In this document: one piece after another, positions 42,660-51,163 of the stretch
How the letters are laid out: each line of letters opens with the position of its first letter
Numbering within the stretch: position 1 is the stretch's first letter
Source of the DNA: Bacteroidota bacterium
GTDB taxonomy: Bacteria > Bacteroidota > Bacteroidia > Bacteroidales > UBA4417
DNA: 64,000 nucleotides
NCBI GenBank assembly: GCA_013376995.1
Contig: JACAAZ010000008.1
Coordinates: 122,225-186,224 of the forward strand
Direction of reading: 5' to 3'
Notes under the pieces: model-generated
What the model was told of the DNA's origin: nothing
Databases searched by the model: none
What the model saw: only the letters and a program-made list of their open reading frames with translations
Position numbers and translations under genes: made by a program

Positions 42660-43867
42660 CGGATAACGATTTTGGATGAATTCCTTCTCTTGCCATCACT
42701 GTATTGAAGCAGGTATAACCCAGGCGACAAACTTGATGTATTAATGATTTCGGTTGCTGAAGAAGATAGCTGAACTAAAGCCTTCACTCCCGTGACTGTA
42801 AAGATGCTTATTTCTGTCTTTGCAGGGATACCATCCATGTGAATTTCTTCGGATGCAGGATTTGGATAGATGTTGATGCCCTGATCAATGACTTCTGAAA
42901 TCCCGTCGTTTATAGGAATAATTTCCGAAACCCCGTTCCCGGTAGCAACCCAAACCCGGTTATCCTTATCAACAGCCAGGCGCTTAACCATGGTATTGAC
43001 AAGTCCATTTGCCATGGTATAGGTCGCCCAGCCCGACTGATTTGTCCATGTTACCGCTCCATCCAGGAGGTAATCCGCATAAATACCTATCCACAATTCC
43101 TGGCTGGTGTTGATGGCAATATCCTTCACCATATTGTTGAACAACCCGCTGGCTGCTGTGTAAGTAGCAATATGTGTGTTGGTATTATCAAGTTTACCGA
43201 TCCCTGAATAAGTTGCTATATACTTATTTCCATAATAATCAATGGCGATGCTGGATATGTTGTTGTCCGGCAGTCCATTGGCAGTTGTATACACGGTAAA
43301 TGAAGAACCGTTATAATGAGCCAGCCCCCCGATCCAGGTGCCAATCCATATAGAATTAGCCCCTTCAACTGCAATAAAACTTACCATTTCAGAGGGTAAT
43401 CCGTTTGCGGTTGTTAAATTCGTGAATGTGCTGCCATCATACCTTGAAATTCCTGAAATAGTTCCTATCCATACACTTCCATCCGGGCTTCCCGCTATGT
43501 AGCTGATCATATCATTAACAAGCCCATTAGCTGAAGTAAACGAAGTCCATTGGGTACCGTCAAAGGTACTTACTCCAACATCTGTTCCTACCCAAATATG
43601 ATTATTGTGATCAACTGCAATGCAATTTATAAAGTTATCTACCAATCCATTGGCCATCGTATAATAATGCCAGGTTGTTCCATCAAAACTTGCAACACCC
43701 GTCTGGGTCCCAAACCATTTTACGTTGTTTGCGTCAACGGCTACACCATTAACATTATTATCAGGCAGGCCATTGGCTGTGGTAAAGTTAATGAACTGCT
43801 GCGCAAATGTCATTCCTGTGAATCCCAAAAGAAAGCTAAGCACCGACACACATATTTTCGTTCTCAT
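42656..43867 (-). CDS. Two-component-regulator-propeller-like surface protein, T9SS cargo
   Basis: 403 residues with signal peptide (ICVSVLSFLLGFTGMTFAQ). About seven repeats of 40 residues carry the pattern FTTANGLPDNNVNGVAVDANNVKWFGTQTGVASFDGTTW, as in the reg-prop beta-propellers that usually sit in front of hybrid histidine kinases. Here no kinase follows; instead a T9SS sorting domain closes the protein (INIYPNPASEEIHMDG to SKIVIR). So it is a free propeller, likely a surface binding protein. It is the first gene of the overlapping operon that includes CotH, VTC and DUF4956. Confidence 0.9.
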   Translation of the reverse strand: MRTKICVSVLSFLLGFTGMTFAQQFINFTTANGLPDNNVNGVAVDANNVKWFGTQTGVASFDGTTWHYYTMANGLVDNFINCIAVDHNNHIWVGTDVGVSTFDGTQWTSFTSANGLVNDMISYIAGSPDGSVWIGTISGISRYDGSTFTNLTTANGLPSEMVSFIAVEGANSIWIGTWIGGLAHYNGSSFTVYTTANGLPDNNISSIAIDYYGNKYIATYSGIGKLDNTNTHIATYTAASGLFNNMVKDIAINTSQELWIGIYADYLLDGAVTWTNQSGWATYTMANGLVNTMVKRLAVDKDNRVWVATGNGVSEIIPINDGISEVIDQGINIYPNPASEEIHMDGIPAKTEISIFTVTGVKALVQLSSSATEIINTSSLSPGLYLLQYSDGKRRNSSKIVIR

Positions 43868-43953
43868 TTGCTACAGTTATAAGAGTTTATCCGAATAGTT
43901 TATATGTTACTCAATAAGTAACCCTGCCTTGGAATCCAGTATCGGTGACCAGT

Positions 43954-45933
43954 TTATTTAATGAGGATTATTCGTTGATTGAAAAGCGTTTGATCGTTCA
44001 GTTTGAGTTTCAGAATGTAAATACCGTCAGTTAGTTCAGAAATATCTGATGAACTGGCTGCAGGTTTTGAAAGAATGCATTTGCCGGCAATATCGTAAAT
44101 ATCAAGTAATACTTTGCCATCTATATCCGATAGTCCTTTAATGCAGATTGCTCCATTTGTTGGACTCGGATAGATCGCCAATTCGCCAATTGCAGGAATT
44201 GTTTGAAGGGATGTGACAATGTATGGCAATGATAATGGAGACTGGCATCCGTTCAAATCCACAACACCTACCTGGTAATTTCCTGATTGGGCAGGCACAT
44301 AAAATCGCTGGTTGGCGTTAGCAATTACTTCCCCGTTGCGGTACCACTGGTTATTAATACTGCTGCTGGAATAGAGTGTATCGTTCGAAACTGAAATTAC
44401 CGGCGCTTCAGGAAGATCATTTACAACGATAAGGACAGAATCAGAAGCTGAGCAAGGGCCATTCTTAATAGTCACCTTGTACAAAGTGGTTAGGGAGGGT
44501 GTCACTAGTGGATTTTGAATATTGGAAGTAAATCCCGGGGGGGCTGACGTCCAGATATATTTATATACATCTCCACCCGTAGCTGTAACATTGAGTTGGG
44601 CAGAGGTACCTGAACAGATAGATGCATCGGCCCCGGCATCGGCAATAAAGGTGCCATTGACAAAACATGGTGGATAACGGAATGCCTGTGCTATAGTTGT
44701 CCCGACAGATTTTGACCAAACCTGGGCCTGGCTTGGGTTTAACTCAAGGATGAGTCCATTCATGCCAATACATACCAGGGTATTCCCGTTTGGAAGTTGC
44801 TGTGAACTGCCATTATCCTGTTGCTGGTTACCACTGTAAGTATATCTCCAATCGTAGGTAGATGGGGCATATGCTGAACCCGGAGTGTACAGGTAGTTGT
44901 ATCCATTGTAAGGAGGATTGAAGATATCAACACAGGTCTTGTTCCCTGCCCCACCTTTGTTATTATAACCGCATAATTCATTGGGATGTGCAGGATCATC
45001 GGCAGAAATCCAATGGGCATCATGCACAACATTGAAATCTGCAGTTCCCTGTGCCTGGTATGCAGCAGGGTTACCCCAACGGTAAAGGAAATCACCGCCC
45101 TTACCGGAGTTCCCCCCGGAATGAGATGCAGCTTCTGCAATTGTGGTGCTATGATCAATAACGTAGAGCTCGTTCAGTGCATGTGAGCTGAATACAATCT
45201 GGTCCAGTTCCGCATTGTAATCAATACCGTTCATGTGGATCCAATCCTTGGCAGTATGGTAGTTGATGTTCAGCAATTCAGGATGGTCAGCCACAACTCC
45301 ATAATTATCCTTTGACGGATCATGATCCTGCACGAGGTGATCCCATGCATGCCATTCCCATACTACATTTCCTCCATTGGTGCCAACAGGTTGTATTTCA
45401 ACTATCTTATCAGGCCACATTTCAAGGGATTGGGTACATCCAGCCTGTACAACCTGTGCAGCAGTTTTCCTTTCATAGGAAATAAGCAGTACATTACCGT
45501 CAGGCATGCCCTGGATGTCATGATGCGTGCAATAATCCTGGGTTGAGTATACAAAATCCCAAAGAACATTACCACTCCAGTCTACTTTCTGAACTTCCCC
45601 TGAAATCGGGCCACCGGTAAAGTAATTTCCCTGGTGGTTGACAGTCCTGAGCAATACGCCCCCGGCAAGCAGGTATGTTGCATATGTAGTGGATGCATTT
45701 GAGTTGAAGGTCCAGGTATGATAATTGGCACCTGACACATCGGTGAGGTAAGCCTTGGTCCCACCCTGTGGGAAATATAGGGTATACCCGGTATAGTTCT
45801 GCGTAAATGCACACTCCGTGAGTAGCACAAAAATTGTGAACAAGCTGATAATCCTGATCATTCCAGGCAATAAACTTCCCAATTCATGGAAAACTTGTCT
45901 CTTAACCAAAGCTTTCGTTCTTTTCAGTTTCAT
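43954..45933 (-). CDS. Arylsulfotransferase-like secreted protein, T9SS cargo
   Basis: 659 residues from 45933, or 635 from an internal ATG at 45861 (MIRIISLFTIFVLLTECAFTQ), which gives a cleaner signal peptide. Residues to about 430 resemble the ASST propeller: THHDIQGMPDGNVLLISYE, NYHTAKDWIHMNGIDYNAELDQIVFSSHALNELYVIDHS, VVHDAHWIS and QLPNGNTLVCIG. The histidines of these motifs would form the active site that transfers sulfate between phenols, but the reaction is not proven. An Ig-like domain (about 435-580) and a T9SS sorting domain (LAIYPSPTNGAICIKG to QRIILIK) follow. It ends 86 bp before the CotH operon begins, so it may be its first gene. Confidence 0.82.
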   Translation of the reverse strand: MKLKRTKALVKRQVFHELGSLLPGMIRIISLFTIFVLLTECAFTQNYTGYTLYFPQGGTKAYLTDVSGANYHTWTFNSNASTTYATYLLAGGVLLRTVNHQGNYFTGGPISGEVQKVDWSGNVLWDFVYSTQDYCTHHDIQGMPDGNVLLISYERKTAAQVVQAGCTQSLEMWPDKIVEIQPVGTNGGNVVWEWHAWDHLVQDHDPSKDNYGVVADHPELLNINYHTAKDWIHMNGIDYNAELDQIVFSSHALNELYVIDHSTTIAEAASHSGGNSGKGGDFLYRWGNPAAYQAQGTADFNVVHDAHWISADDPAHPNELCGYNNKGGAGNKTCVDIFNPPYNGYNYLYTPGSAYAPSTYDWRYTYSGNQQQDNGSSQQLPNGNTLVCIGMNGLILELNPSQAQVWSKSVGTTIAQAFRYPPCFVNGTFIADAGADASICSGTSAQLNVTATGGDVYKYIWTSAPPGFTSNIQNPLVTPSLTTLYKVTIKNGPCSASDSVLIVVNDLPEAPVISVSNDTLYSSSSINNQWYRNGEVIANANQRFYVPAQSGNYQVGVVDLNGCQSPLSLPYIVTSLQTIPAIGELAIYPSPTNGAICIKGLSDIDGKVLLDIYDIAGKCILSKPAASSSDISELTDGIYILKLKLNDQTLFNQRIILIK

Positions 45934-46452
45934 TCTGTGGTTTTTACGTTAGGAAAGTGTTTAGATGGGAAATCAGGGAATAAGTTTAAAACTCCTAAAT
46001 TAGTAAATCAAGGGTATTCTTAATGATTCCCACCTAATTTCGTCCCTGCCATAAGATTGAAGATTACCAGGTAAGGTACTTAATGCCAAATTAACATTGG
46101 CTTATCATTTAATTAAAACATAATAGATGAACAGCCCCTTTTTCAGGTTAGAATGAATGAATTTTCTGCCAGTAAAGTTATATTGAGCCGAAATCTGGCT
46201 GGACCTGCTACCATTATGACAGGAATTGCAAGCCCTGGAAGCCAAATAATCTTATATAAGTTGATGTGTTGTTAGAGGACGAACTACAGGAATTTGACGA
46301 CAAATGAAATTTTATGAAACCGGCAACCGGGAATTGCCTCTCAGGACAGCGATGAGCCAGGACGCATCTGTTTCATGTAAATTCCTCAAAGGAAGGGATC
46401 GACGATCTATTGCCTGGATCTATAAATAAAATCTACTATCAGGAAAACACTG
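45934..46452. other. Intergenic region of 519 bp
   Basis: AT-rich sequence without a protein-like frame, tRNA-like fold or clear repeat. It carries the promoter region of the arylsulfotransferase-like gene (minus strand), but I found no TAnnTTTG match there. Confidence 0.4.
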
Positions 46453-47322
46453 TCATCCCTGCCCTTCAGCCATGTAAGATTTCCTGTATTGCAGGGGAGT
46501 GGTGCTTTTCAATTGCTTGAACACCCTTGTAAAATGAGAAAGATTCCCGAAGCCACTTTCAAAACAAATCCCTGATACAGGATCATCTGTTGACTTCAAT
46601 AATCCACATGCATGATTGATCCTGAATTCGGTTAACACTTCTGTCAGGGAACGGCCTGTTATTTGCCGGAAATACCTGCAAAAGGCTGTTGGCGCCATGC
46701 ATGCAATATCAGAAACCTGTTTAAGGGAAACGTCTTCCTGGTAATGTTCTATGAGGTAAGAGAATACACGTTGAAAGCGTTCTGTCTGCCCGGCAGATCC
46801 GGAAAAATTAACGGGTAAATCATCCAGGGATTCTTTCTCCCTGCATTCAACTATCAACTGAAGGATTTCCATGAACAGAATGAAGTTTTCAAATTCATTA
46901 CTCTCAATACACTTCTTCATTTTAAGGGCAATAGCCTGCTGTGCCGCCCCACCTATACGGATACCTGAGAGGGATTGTTCCAGGAATTCGCTTATTCCTG
47001 AGAGCTCTGGAAATAAGGCTGGTGATTCCTTCAATTTTTGAAAACTGAACTGTATTACGATTGCTGAGCAAAGCCCCTCCTGTACTTCAGTGGATTCACT
47101 CCTCCAGCAATGGGGTATATTTTGAGGAAGTAACACGAGGTCTCCTTCATTAAAATCAGAGACATTACCAGCGATATATCTTTTCCCTCGGCCACTTACA
47201 ATGTATGTGAGTTCAATTTCCGGGTGAAAATGGTAGATACCGTCAAATTCAGCCGATTCAAAATACCTGGACAGGAAAGTCCTCCCTGTTTTTGATGGCA
47301 CCAATTCAAAAATGGCTTTCAT
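46453..47322 (-). CDS. AraC-family regulator with cupin sensor domain
   Basis: 289 residues. The N-terminal half is a cupin (YFESAEFDGIYHFHPEIELTYIVSGRGKRYIAGNVSDFNEGDLVLLPQNIPHCW), likely the sugar-binding part. The C-terminal 100 residues hold two HTH motifs: VSLKQVSDIACMAPTAFCRYFRQITGRSLTEVL and VSGICFESGFGNLSHFTRVFKQLKSTTPLQYRK, the family signature. It is divergent from the GH92 gene across 128 bp, which suggests that it controls this gene and those behind it in response to a mannose-type or related sugar. The ligand is unproven. Confidence 0.93.
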   Translation of the reverse strand: MKAIFELVPSKTGRTFLSRYFESAEFDGIYHFHPEIELTYIVSGRGKRYIAGNVSDFNEGDLVLLPQNIPHCWRSESTEVQEGLCSAIVIQFSFQKLKESPALFPELSGISEFLEQSLSGIRIGGAAQQAIALKMKKCIESNEFENFILFMEILQLIVECREKESLDDLPVNFSGSAGQTERFQRVFSYLIEHYQEDVSLKQVSDIACMAPTAFCRYFRQITGRSLTEVLTEFRINHACGLLKSTDDPVSGICFESGFGNLSHFTRVFKQLKSTTPLQYRKSYMAEGQG

Positions 47323-47450
47323 TTTGCTTTATTTACCCCAATAATAAAATAAAACACTAATTTAGGTTAAATTAACACACTTTTATGTTAAGTGATACAA
47401 AAGGAAAAGCTCTTTCTAATTGTTTCTTTGCAATTATTCCAAATTACTAT

Positions 47451-49595
47451 ATGAGAACATTCCTTTCATTCCTGTTAGTTTGTCTTTCAGCGGTTACATT
47501 TTCCCAGGATAATGCCCGATATGTGAATGTATTTATAGGCACTGATGGCACAGGACATACTTTCCCTGGGCCAAGCCTGCCTTTTGGCATGGTTCAGCCG
47601 GGACCTGACAATTGCACCCAGGGCTGGGATTACACCTCTGGTTACCAGTACAGGGACACTACCATTCAAGGGTTTTCCCAAACACGCTTCAGTGGGACGG
47701 GAATCAGCGAAATGGGTGACATCCTCTTGCTTCCGTATTCAAAAATGCAGGATAAAAGCCTGAAGAACCGGTATTTTAAGCAAAGCGAGCATGCTGGTGT
47801 TGGCTACTATTCCATGCTAAAAAAGGACAGTGTCAAAGTCGAACTCACTACCTCAGAGCGTGTGGCATTTCACCGGTATACATTTCCAGGCTACCAGGGA
47901 AATGTCATTGCCGACTTCCAACATGGGTTGTGCTTCATGACCGACAGCCTTGTCCTGGAAAGTTCGGTCAGCATTGATAATAACAGAACCATCAGCGGTT
48001 ATTGCCATACGAAAAACTGGGTTGAGCGGAAATATTTCTTTGTCATTTCTTTCGATAAACCGTTCAATCATTACACCTTGCTCCCAAAAGGAAGGAAGGA
48101 AAACGCTCCCAAATACGATCTTTCCTTTAACCTGGGCAAGCAAAGGATTCTCAAGGTCAAGATTGCCTTATCGACAGTAAGTGTAAATTCTGCCAGGCAA
48201 AATATGCTGGCTGAGATCCCCCACTGGGATTTTGACAAAGTGAGAAAAGAGGCTGTTGAGAAATGGAACCATTACCTCGACAGGATAGAAATAGAAGCTG
48301 ATTCCTCCCGGAAGCAGATTTTCTATACAGCTCTATATCATTTGCTTCTTCAACCTTCAAATATTGCAGATGCGAACGGGTATTACAGGGGCGCAGATGA
48401 TCAGGTCAGGCAGGCAGGTGGGAAAGAATATTATTCTACCCTTTCCATCTGGGATATTTATCGTGCAGCTTTCCCCCTCCTGCAAATACTTGCCCCGGAG
48501 AAAATTGATGGAATAGTCAACACGCTTCTTCTGCATGCGAAAGCTGCTGGGTTCCTGCCTATATGGACAGCCTGGGGACAGGATAATTACTGTATGATAG
48601 GGAATCATGCCATCCCGATGATCCTTTCTGCCTGTAATAATGGTTTCAGCGGGTTTGACAAAAAAGAAGCCCTGGAAGCTATGGTTGAAACCTCTACCAA
48701 AAACCATGTCAATTCAAATTGGGAAATCTATAACAGGTACGGGTATTACCCTTTTGATATACTTGATAACGAAGCTGTGAGCCGCACCCTTGAAAGCGGT
48801 TATGATGACTGCTGTGTCGCCGGGATGGCAAAAGAACTGGGGGATTCATCCGCTTACAGGCTGTTCATGAAACGGTCCCTTTATTACCAGGCGCTTTTTG
48901 ACAAGGAGACCCGATTATTTCGTGGGAAAGACAGCAAGGGGAACTGGCGGGTACCCTTTGATCCTCTTAAAGCTACTTCTCCAATGAATAATCCCGGTGA
49001 TTACACGGAGGCTAATGCATGGCAGTATTTCTGGACCCCGGCTCAATACGATTTTGAAGGCATGACTCAACTGCTTGGAGGCAAAGAAGCATTTACAAAA
49101 CAGCTGGATGCTTTCTTTACAACGGAATCCCTGAACCCGGATAAATTCCTCGGCCAGGAAGCAATGATCGGGCAATATGCGCATGGAAACGAACCCAGCC
49201 ACCACATTGCTTATCTTTATGCCTATTCGCTTGAACCAAGGACAGGGCAAAAATATATTCACCGCATAGTAAATGAATTTCATTCCAACAGGCCGGATGG
49301 AATGATCGGGAACGATGATTGCGGACAGATGTCAGCCTGGTACATTTTCTCCACGCTTGGCTTCTATCCTGTGAATCCTGCTGATGGTGAATTTGTCCTG
49401 GGTGCACCCCAGGTCACTGAAGCTACCTTGCATTTACCAGGCGGAAAGATGCTGAGGATAGAGGCAAAGAATCTGTCATCACAGAATAACTATACAGGGA
49501 AAGTATTTTTGAATGACAAAATAATTGATAAACCGGCAATAACCTATAAGCAGATAATGGGAGGAGGCAGTTTGATTTTCGAAATGACTCAATGA
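47451..49595 (+). CDS. GH92 alpha-mannosidase
   Basis: 714 residues from the ATG at 47451 (MRTFLSFLLVCLSAVTFSQ, a clean signal peptide); a longer frame from 47385 adds 22 unlikely residues. GH92 enzymes are Ca-dependent exo-alpha-mannosidases, mainly alpha-1,2, acting on N-glycans and mannans. Marks: YVNVFIGTDGTGHTFPGPSLPFGMVQPGPD, FSQTRFSGTGISEMGDILLLP, SIWDIYRAAFPLLQIL, GNEPSHHIAYLYAY and NDDCGQMSAWYIFSTLGFYPVNP, all matching the family core with its catalytic acids. It is probably periplasmic or surface-associated. It heads a plus-strand series (UDG, nitrilase, esterase, GH127) and is divergent from an AraC regulator. Confidence 0.95.
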   Translation: MRTFLSFLLVCLSAVTFSQDNARYVNVFIGTDGTGHTFPGPSLPFGMVQPGPDNCTQGWDYTSGYQYRDTTIQGFSQTRFSGTGISEMGDILLLPYSKMQDKSLKNRYFKQSEHAGVGYYSMLKKDSVKVELTTSERVAFHRYTFPGYQGNVIADFQHGLCFMTDSLVLESSVSIDNNRTISGYCHTKNWVERKYFFVISFDKPFNHYTLLPKGRKENAPKYDLSFNLGKQRILKVKIALSTVSVNSARQNMLAEIPHWDFDKVRKEAVEKWNHYLDRIEIEADSSRKQIFYTALYHLLLQPSNIADANGYYRGADDQVRQAGGKEYYSTLSIWDIYRAAFPLLQILAPEKIDGIVNTLLLHAKAAGFLPIWTAWGQDNYCMIGNHAIPMILSACNNGFSGFDKKEALEAMVETSTKNHVNSNWEIYNRYGYYPFDILDNEAVSRTLESGYDDCCVAGMAKELGDSSAYRLFMKRSLYYQALFDKETRLFRGKDSKGNWRVPFDPLKATSPMNNPGDYTEANAWQYFWTPAQYDFEGMTQLLGGKEAFTKQLDAFFTTESLNPDKFLGQEAMIGQYAHGNEPSHHIAYLYAYSLEPRTGQKYIHRIVNEFHSNRPDGMIGNDDCGQMSAWYIFSTLGFYPVNPADGEFVLGAPQVTEATLHLPGGKMLRIEAKNLSSQNNYTGKVFLNDKIIDKPAITYKQIMGGGSLIFEMTQ

Positions 49596-49635
49596 CAGGA
49601 TACAAGCAACAATAATAATCCCGGAACCCGAAACA

Positions 49636-50205
49636 ATGGAGAAGTTTCTACAACAAATCAGGGCATGCACAGTATGTGCAGAATATCTTGAATATGGCGC
49701 AAATCCAGTCATAATGGCCAGTTCGAAAAGCAGGATTGTCATAATCGGGCAAGCGCCCGGGCGGTTGGTGCATGCCAGCGGGATTCCCTGGGATGATCAA
49801 AGCGGTGGCAACCTGAGAGGTTGGCTAAACATTGACAAACAAACATTCTATGATCCTGGAATTATTGCATTAATGCCAATGGGTTTCTGTTATCCCGGGA
49901 AGGATAAGACTGGTGATTTGCCTCCCAGGCGGGAATGTGCACCGCTCTGGCATCAAAAATTGCTTTCACAAATGAATCAAGTAAGCCTTATTTTGCTTGT
50001 TGGCCAGTACGCCCAAAACTACTATCTTGGAAGCAATGCTAAAAGCAACCTGACCGAAACGGTCCGTCATTTCAGCGAATATCTGCCGAAATACTTTCCC
50101 CTGCCGCATCCTTCGCCAAGGAACTACATCTGGAAATCCAAAAATCCTTGGTTCGATTCAACAGTCCTGCCAGAATTGAAAAAGTTAATTCATGGAATTA
50201 TTTGA
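49636..50205 (+). CDS. Uracil-DNA glycosylase family protein
   Basis: 189 residues, no signal peptide, cytoplasmic. Motif A appears as VIIGQAPGRLVHASGIPWDD and motif B as LPHPSPRN, the standard UDG-superfamily residues around the uracil pocket. Cysteines at IRACTVC and later at MGFCYPG and RRECAPL could hold an iron-sulfur cluster as in family 4/5 enzymes; this is inferred. It would remove uracil or another damaged base from DNA. It is an odd neighbour for sugar enzymes; gaps of 40 and 17 bp on both sides suggest co-transcription with them. Confidence 0.87.
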   Translation: MEKFLQQIRACTVCAEYLEYGANPVIMASSKSRIVIIGQAPGRLVHASGIPWDDQSGGNLRGWLNIDKQTFYDPGIIALMPMGFCYPGKDKTGDLPPRRECAPLWHQKLLSQMNQVSLILLVGQYAQNYYLGSNAKSNLTETVRHFSEYLPKYFPLPHPSPRNYIWKSKNPWFDSTVLPELKKLIHGII

Positions 50206-50222
50206 CCATAAATTTCTGTACA

Positions 50223-51080
50223 ATGAAAAAAGATATCCAACCATTGCCTTTCATCCTGGCAATCCTTGCATTCTTCTCATTTAACACCTCCAGCATGCCA
50301 CTAACAAGCCACCCTCTGAAAAACAAACAACTCAGGATTGCCATGGCACAGATTGTTTGCATAGATGGTGACCTGTCAGGCAACCTGGTCAGGATTGAAA
50401 ATGCTATCCGCGAAGCAAAGGAACAACAAGCCGGGATAATAGTTTTCCCGGAATCCTGCCTGCTTGGCTGGGTAAACCCGGAGGCTTTCCGACGGGCAAG
50501 CACGATCCCGGGAAGAGATTCTGACATTATCTGCCAACTGGCTAAAAAGTATAAAATTTATATTTGCATTGGGTTGGATGAAAAAGATGGTGATAAACTT
50601 TATGATGCAGCCATCCTGGTCGATGATCAGGGCAATATATTGCTTAAACACCGGAAAATCAATGTACTGCCAACACTTATGACACCGCCCTATTCTGAAG
50701 GAGAGGGCGTAAGTGTTGCCAAAACCAGATTCGGGACCATCGGCATACTGATTTGTGCCGATTCATTCCAGGATGACCTGTTGGCTAGTATGAAAGAAAA
50801 GAAACCCGATTTGCTTCTGATACCCTATGGCTGGGCTGCTGTCGAGAACGAATGGCCGGCACACGGTGAGGACCTGGTCAAAGTAGTCAGAAAAGCTGCA
50901 GGAATTATGAAGTGTCCTGTCATCGGTACCAACCTGGTTGGGCAGATATCGCATGGCCCCTGGACAGGGCAGGTTTACGGCGGACAGTCTGTTTCATATA
51001 ATCCTGCGAATGACTCCCTTGTAGCAGGTAAAGACCGGGAAAGAGATATTGTAATGGTGTCAGTGCCTCTTAGCTATTAG
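50223..51080 (+). CDS. Exported carbon-nitrogen hydrolase (nitrilase superfamily)
   Basis: 285 residues from the ATG at 50223; a longer frame starts inside the UDG gene. The N-terminus MKKDIQPLPFILAILAFFSF is a signal peptide or anchor, unusual for a family that is mostly cytoplasmic. The catalytic triad is seen: Glu in IIVFPESCLLGW, Lys in LLKHRKINVLP and Cys in GILICADSF. It should hydrolyse an amide or carbamoyl group; the substrate is not deducible. It may act on amino-sugar or peptide decorations freed in the periplasm together with the nearby glycosidases. A downstream gap of 83 bp separates it from the double esterase. Confidence 0.87.
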   Translation: MKKDIQPLPFILAILAFFSFNTSSMPLTSHPLKNKQLRIAMAQIVCIDGDLSGNLVRIENAIREAKEQQAGIIVFPESCLLGWVNPEAFRRASTIPGRDSDIICQLAKKYKIYICIGLDEKDGDKLYDAAILVDDQGNILLKHRKINVLPTLMTPPYSEGEGVSVAKTRFGTIGILICADSFQDDLLASMKEKKPDLLLIPYGWAAVENEWPAHGEDLVKVVRKAAGIMKCPVIGTNLVGQISHGPWTGQVYGGQSVSYNPANDSLVAGKDRERDIVMVSVPLSY

Positions 51081-51163
51081 GATTTTGGTTTATTTAAACT
51101 GGATAGCGGCATTCCTGAACTCAATAAAACTGACTTAATATTTTCACCGGATCTTTGAATCTA

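Noticed and set aside
42656..43867. Hybrid two-component sensor suggested by reg-prop repeats
   Set aside because: No membrane helix, kinase or receiver domain follows; the protein ends in a T9SS sorting domain.
44760..45158. 132-codon frame within the arylsulfotransferase-like gene
   Set aside because: Alternative frame of a well-supported gene; no recognisable domain.
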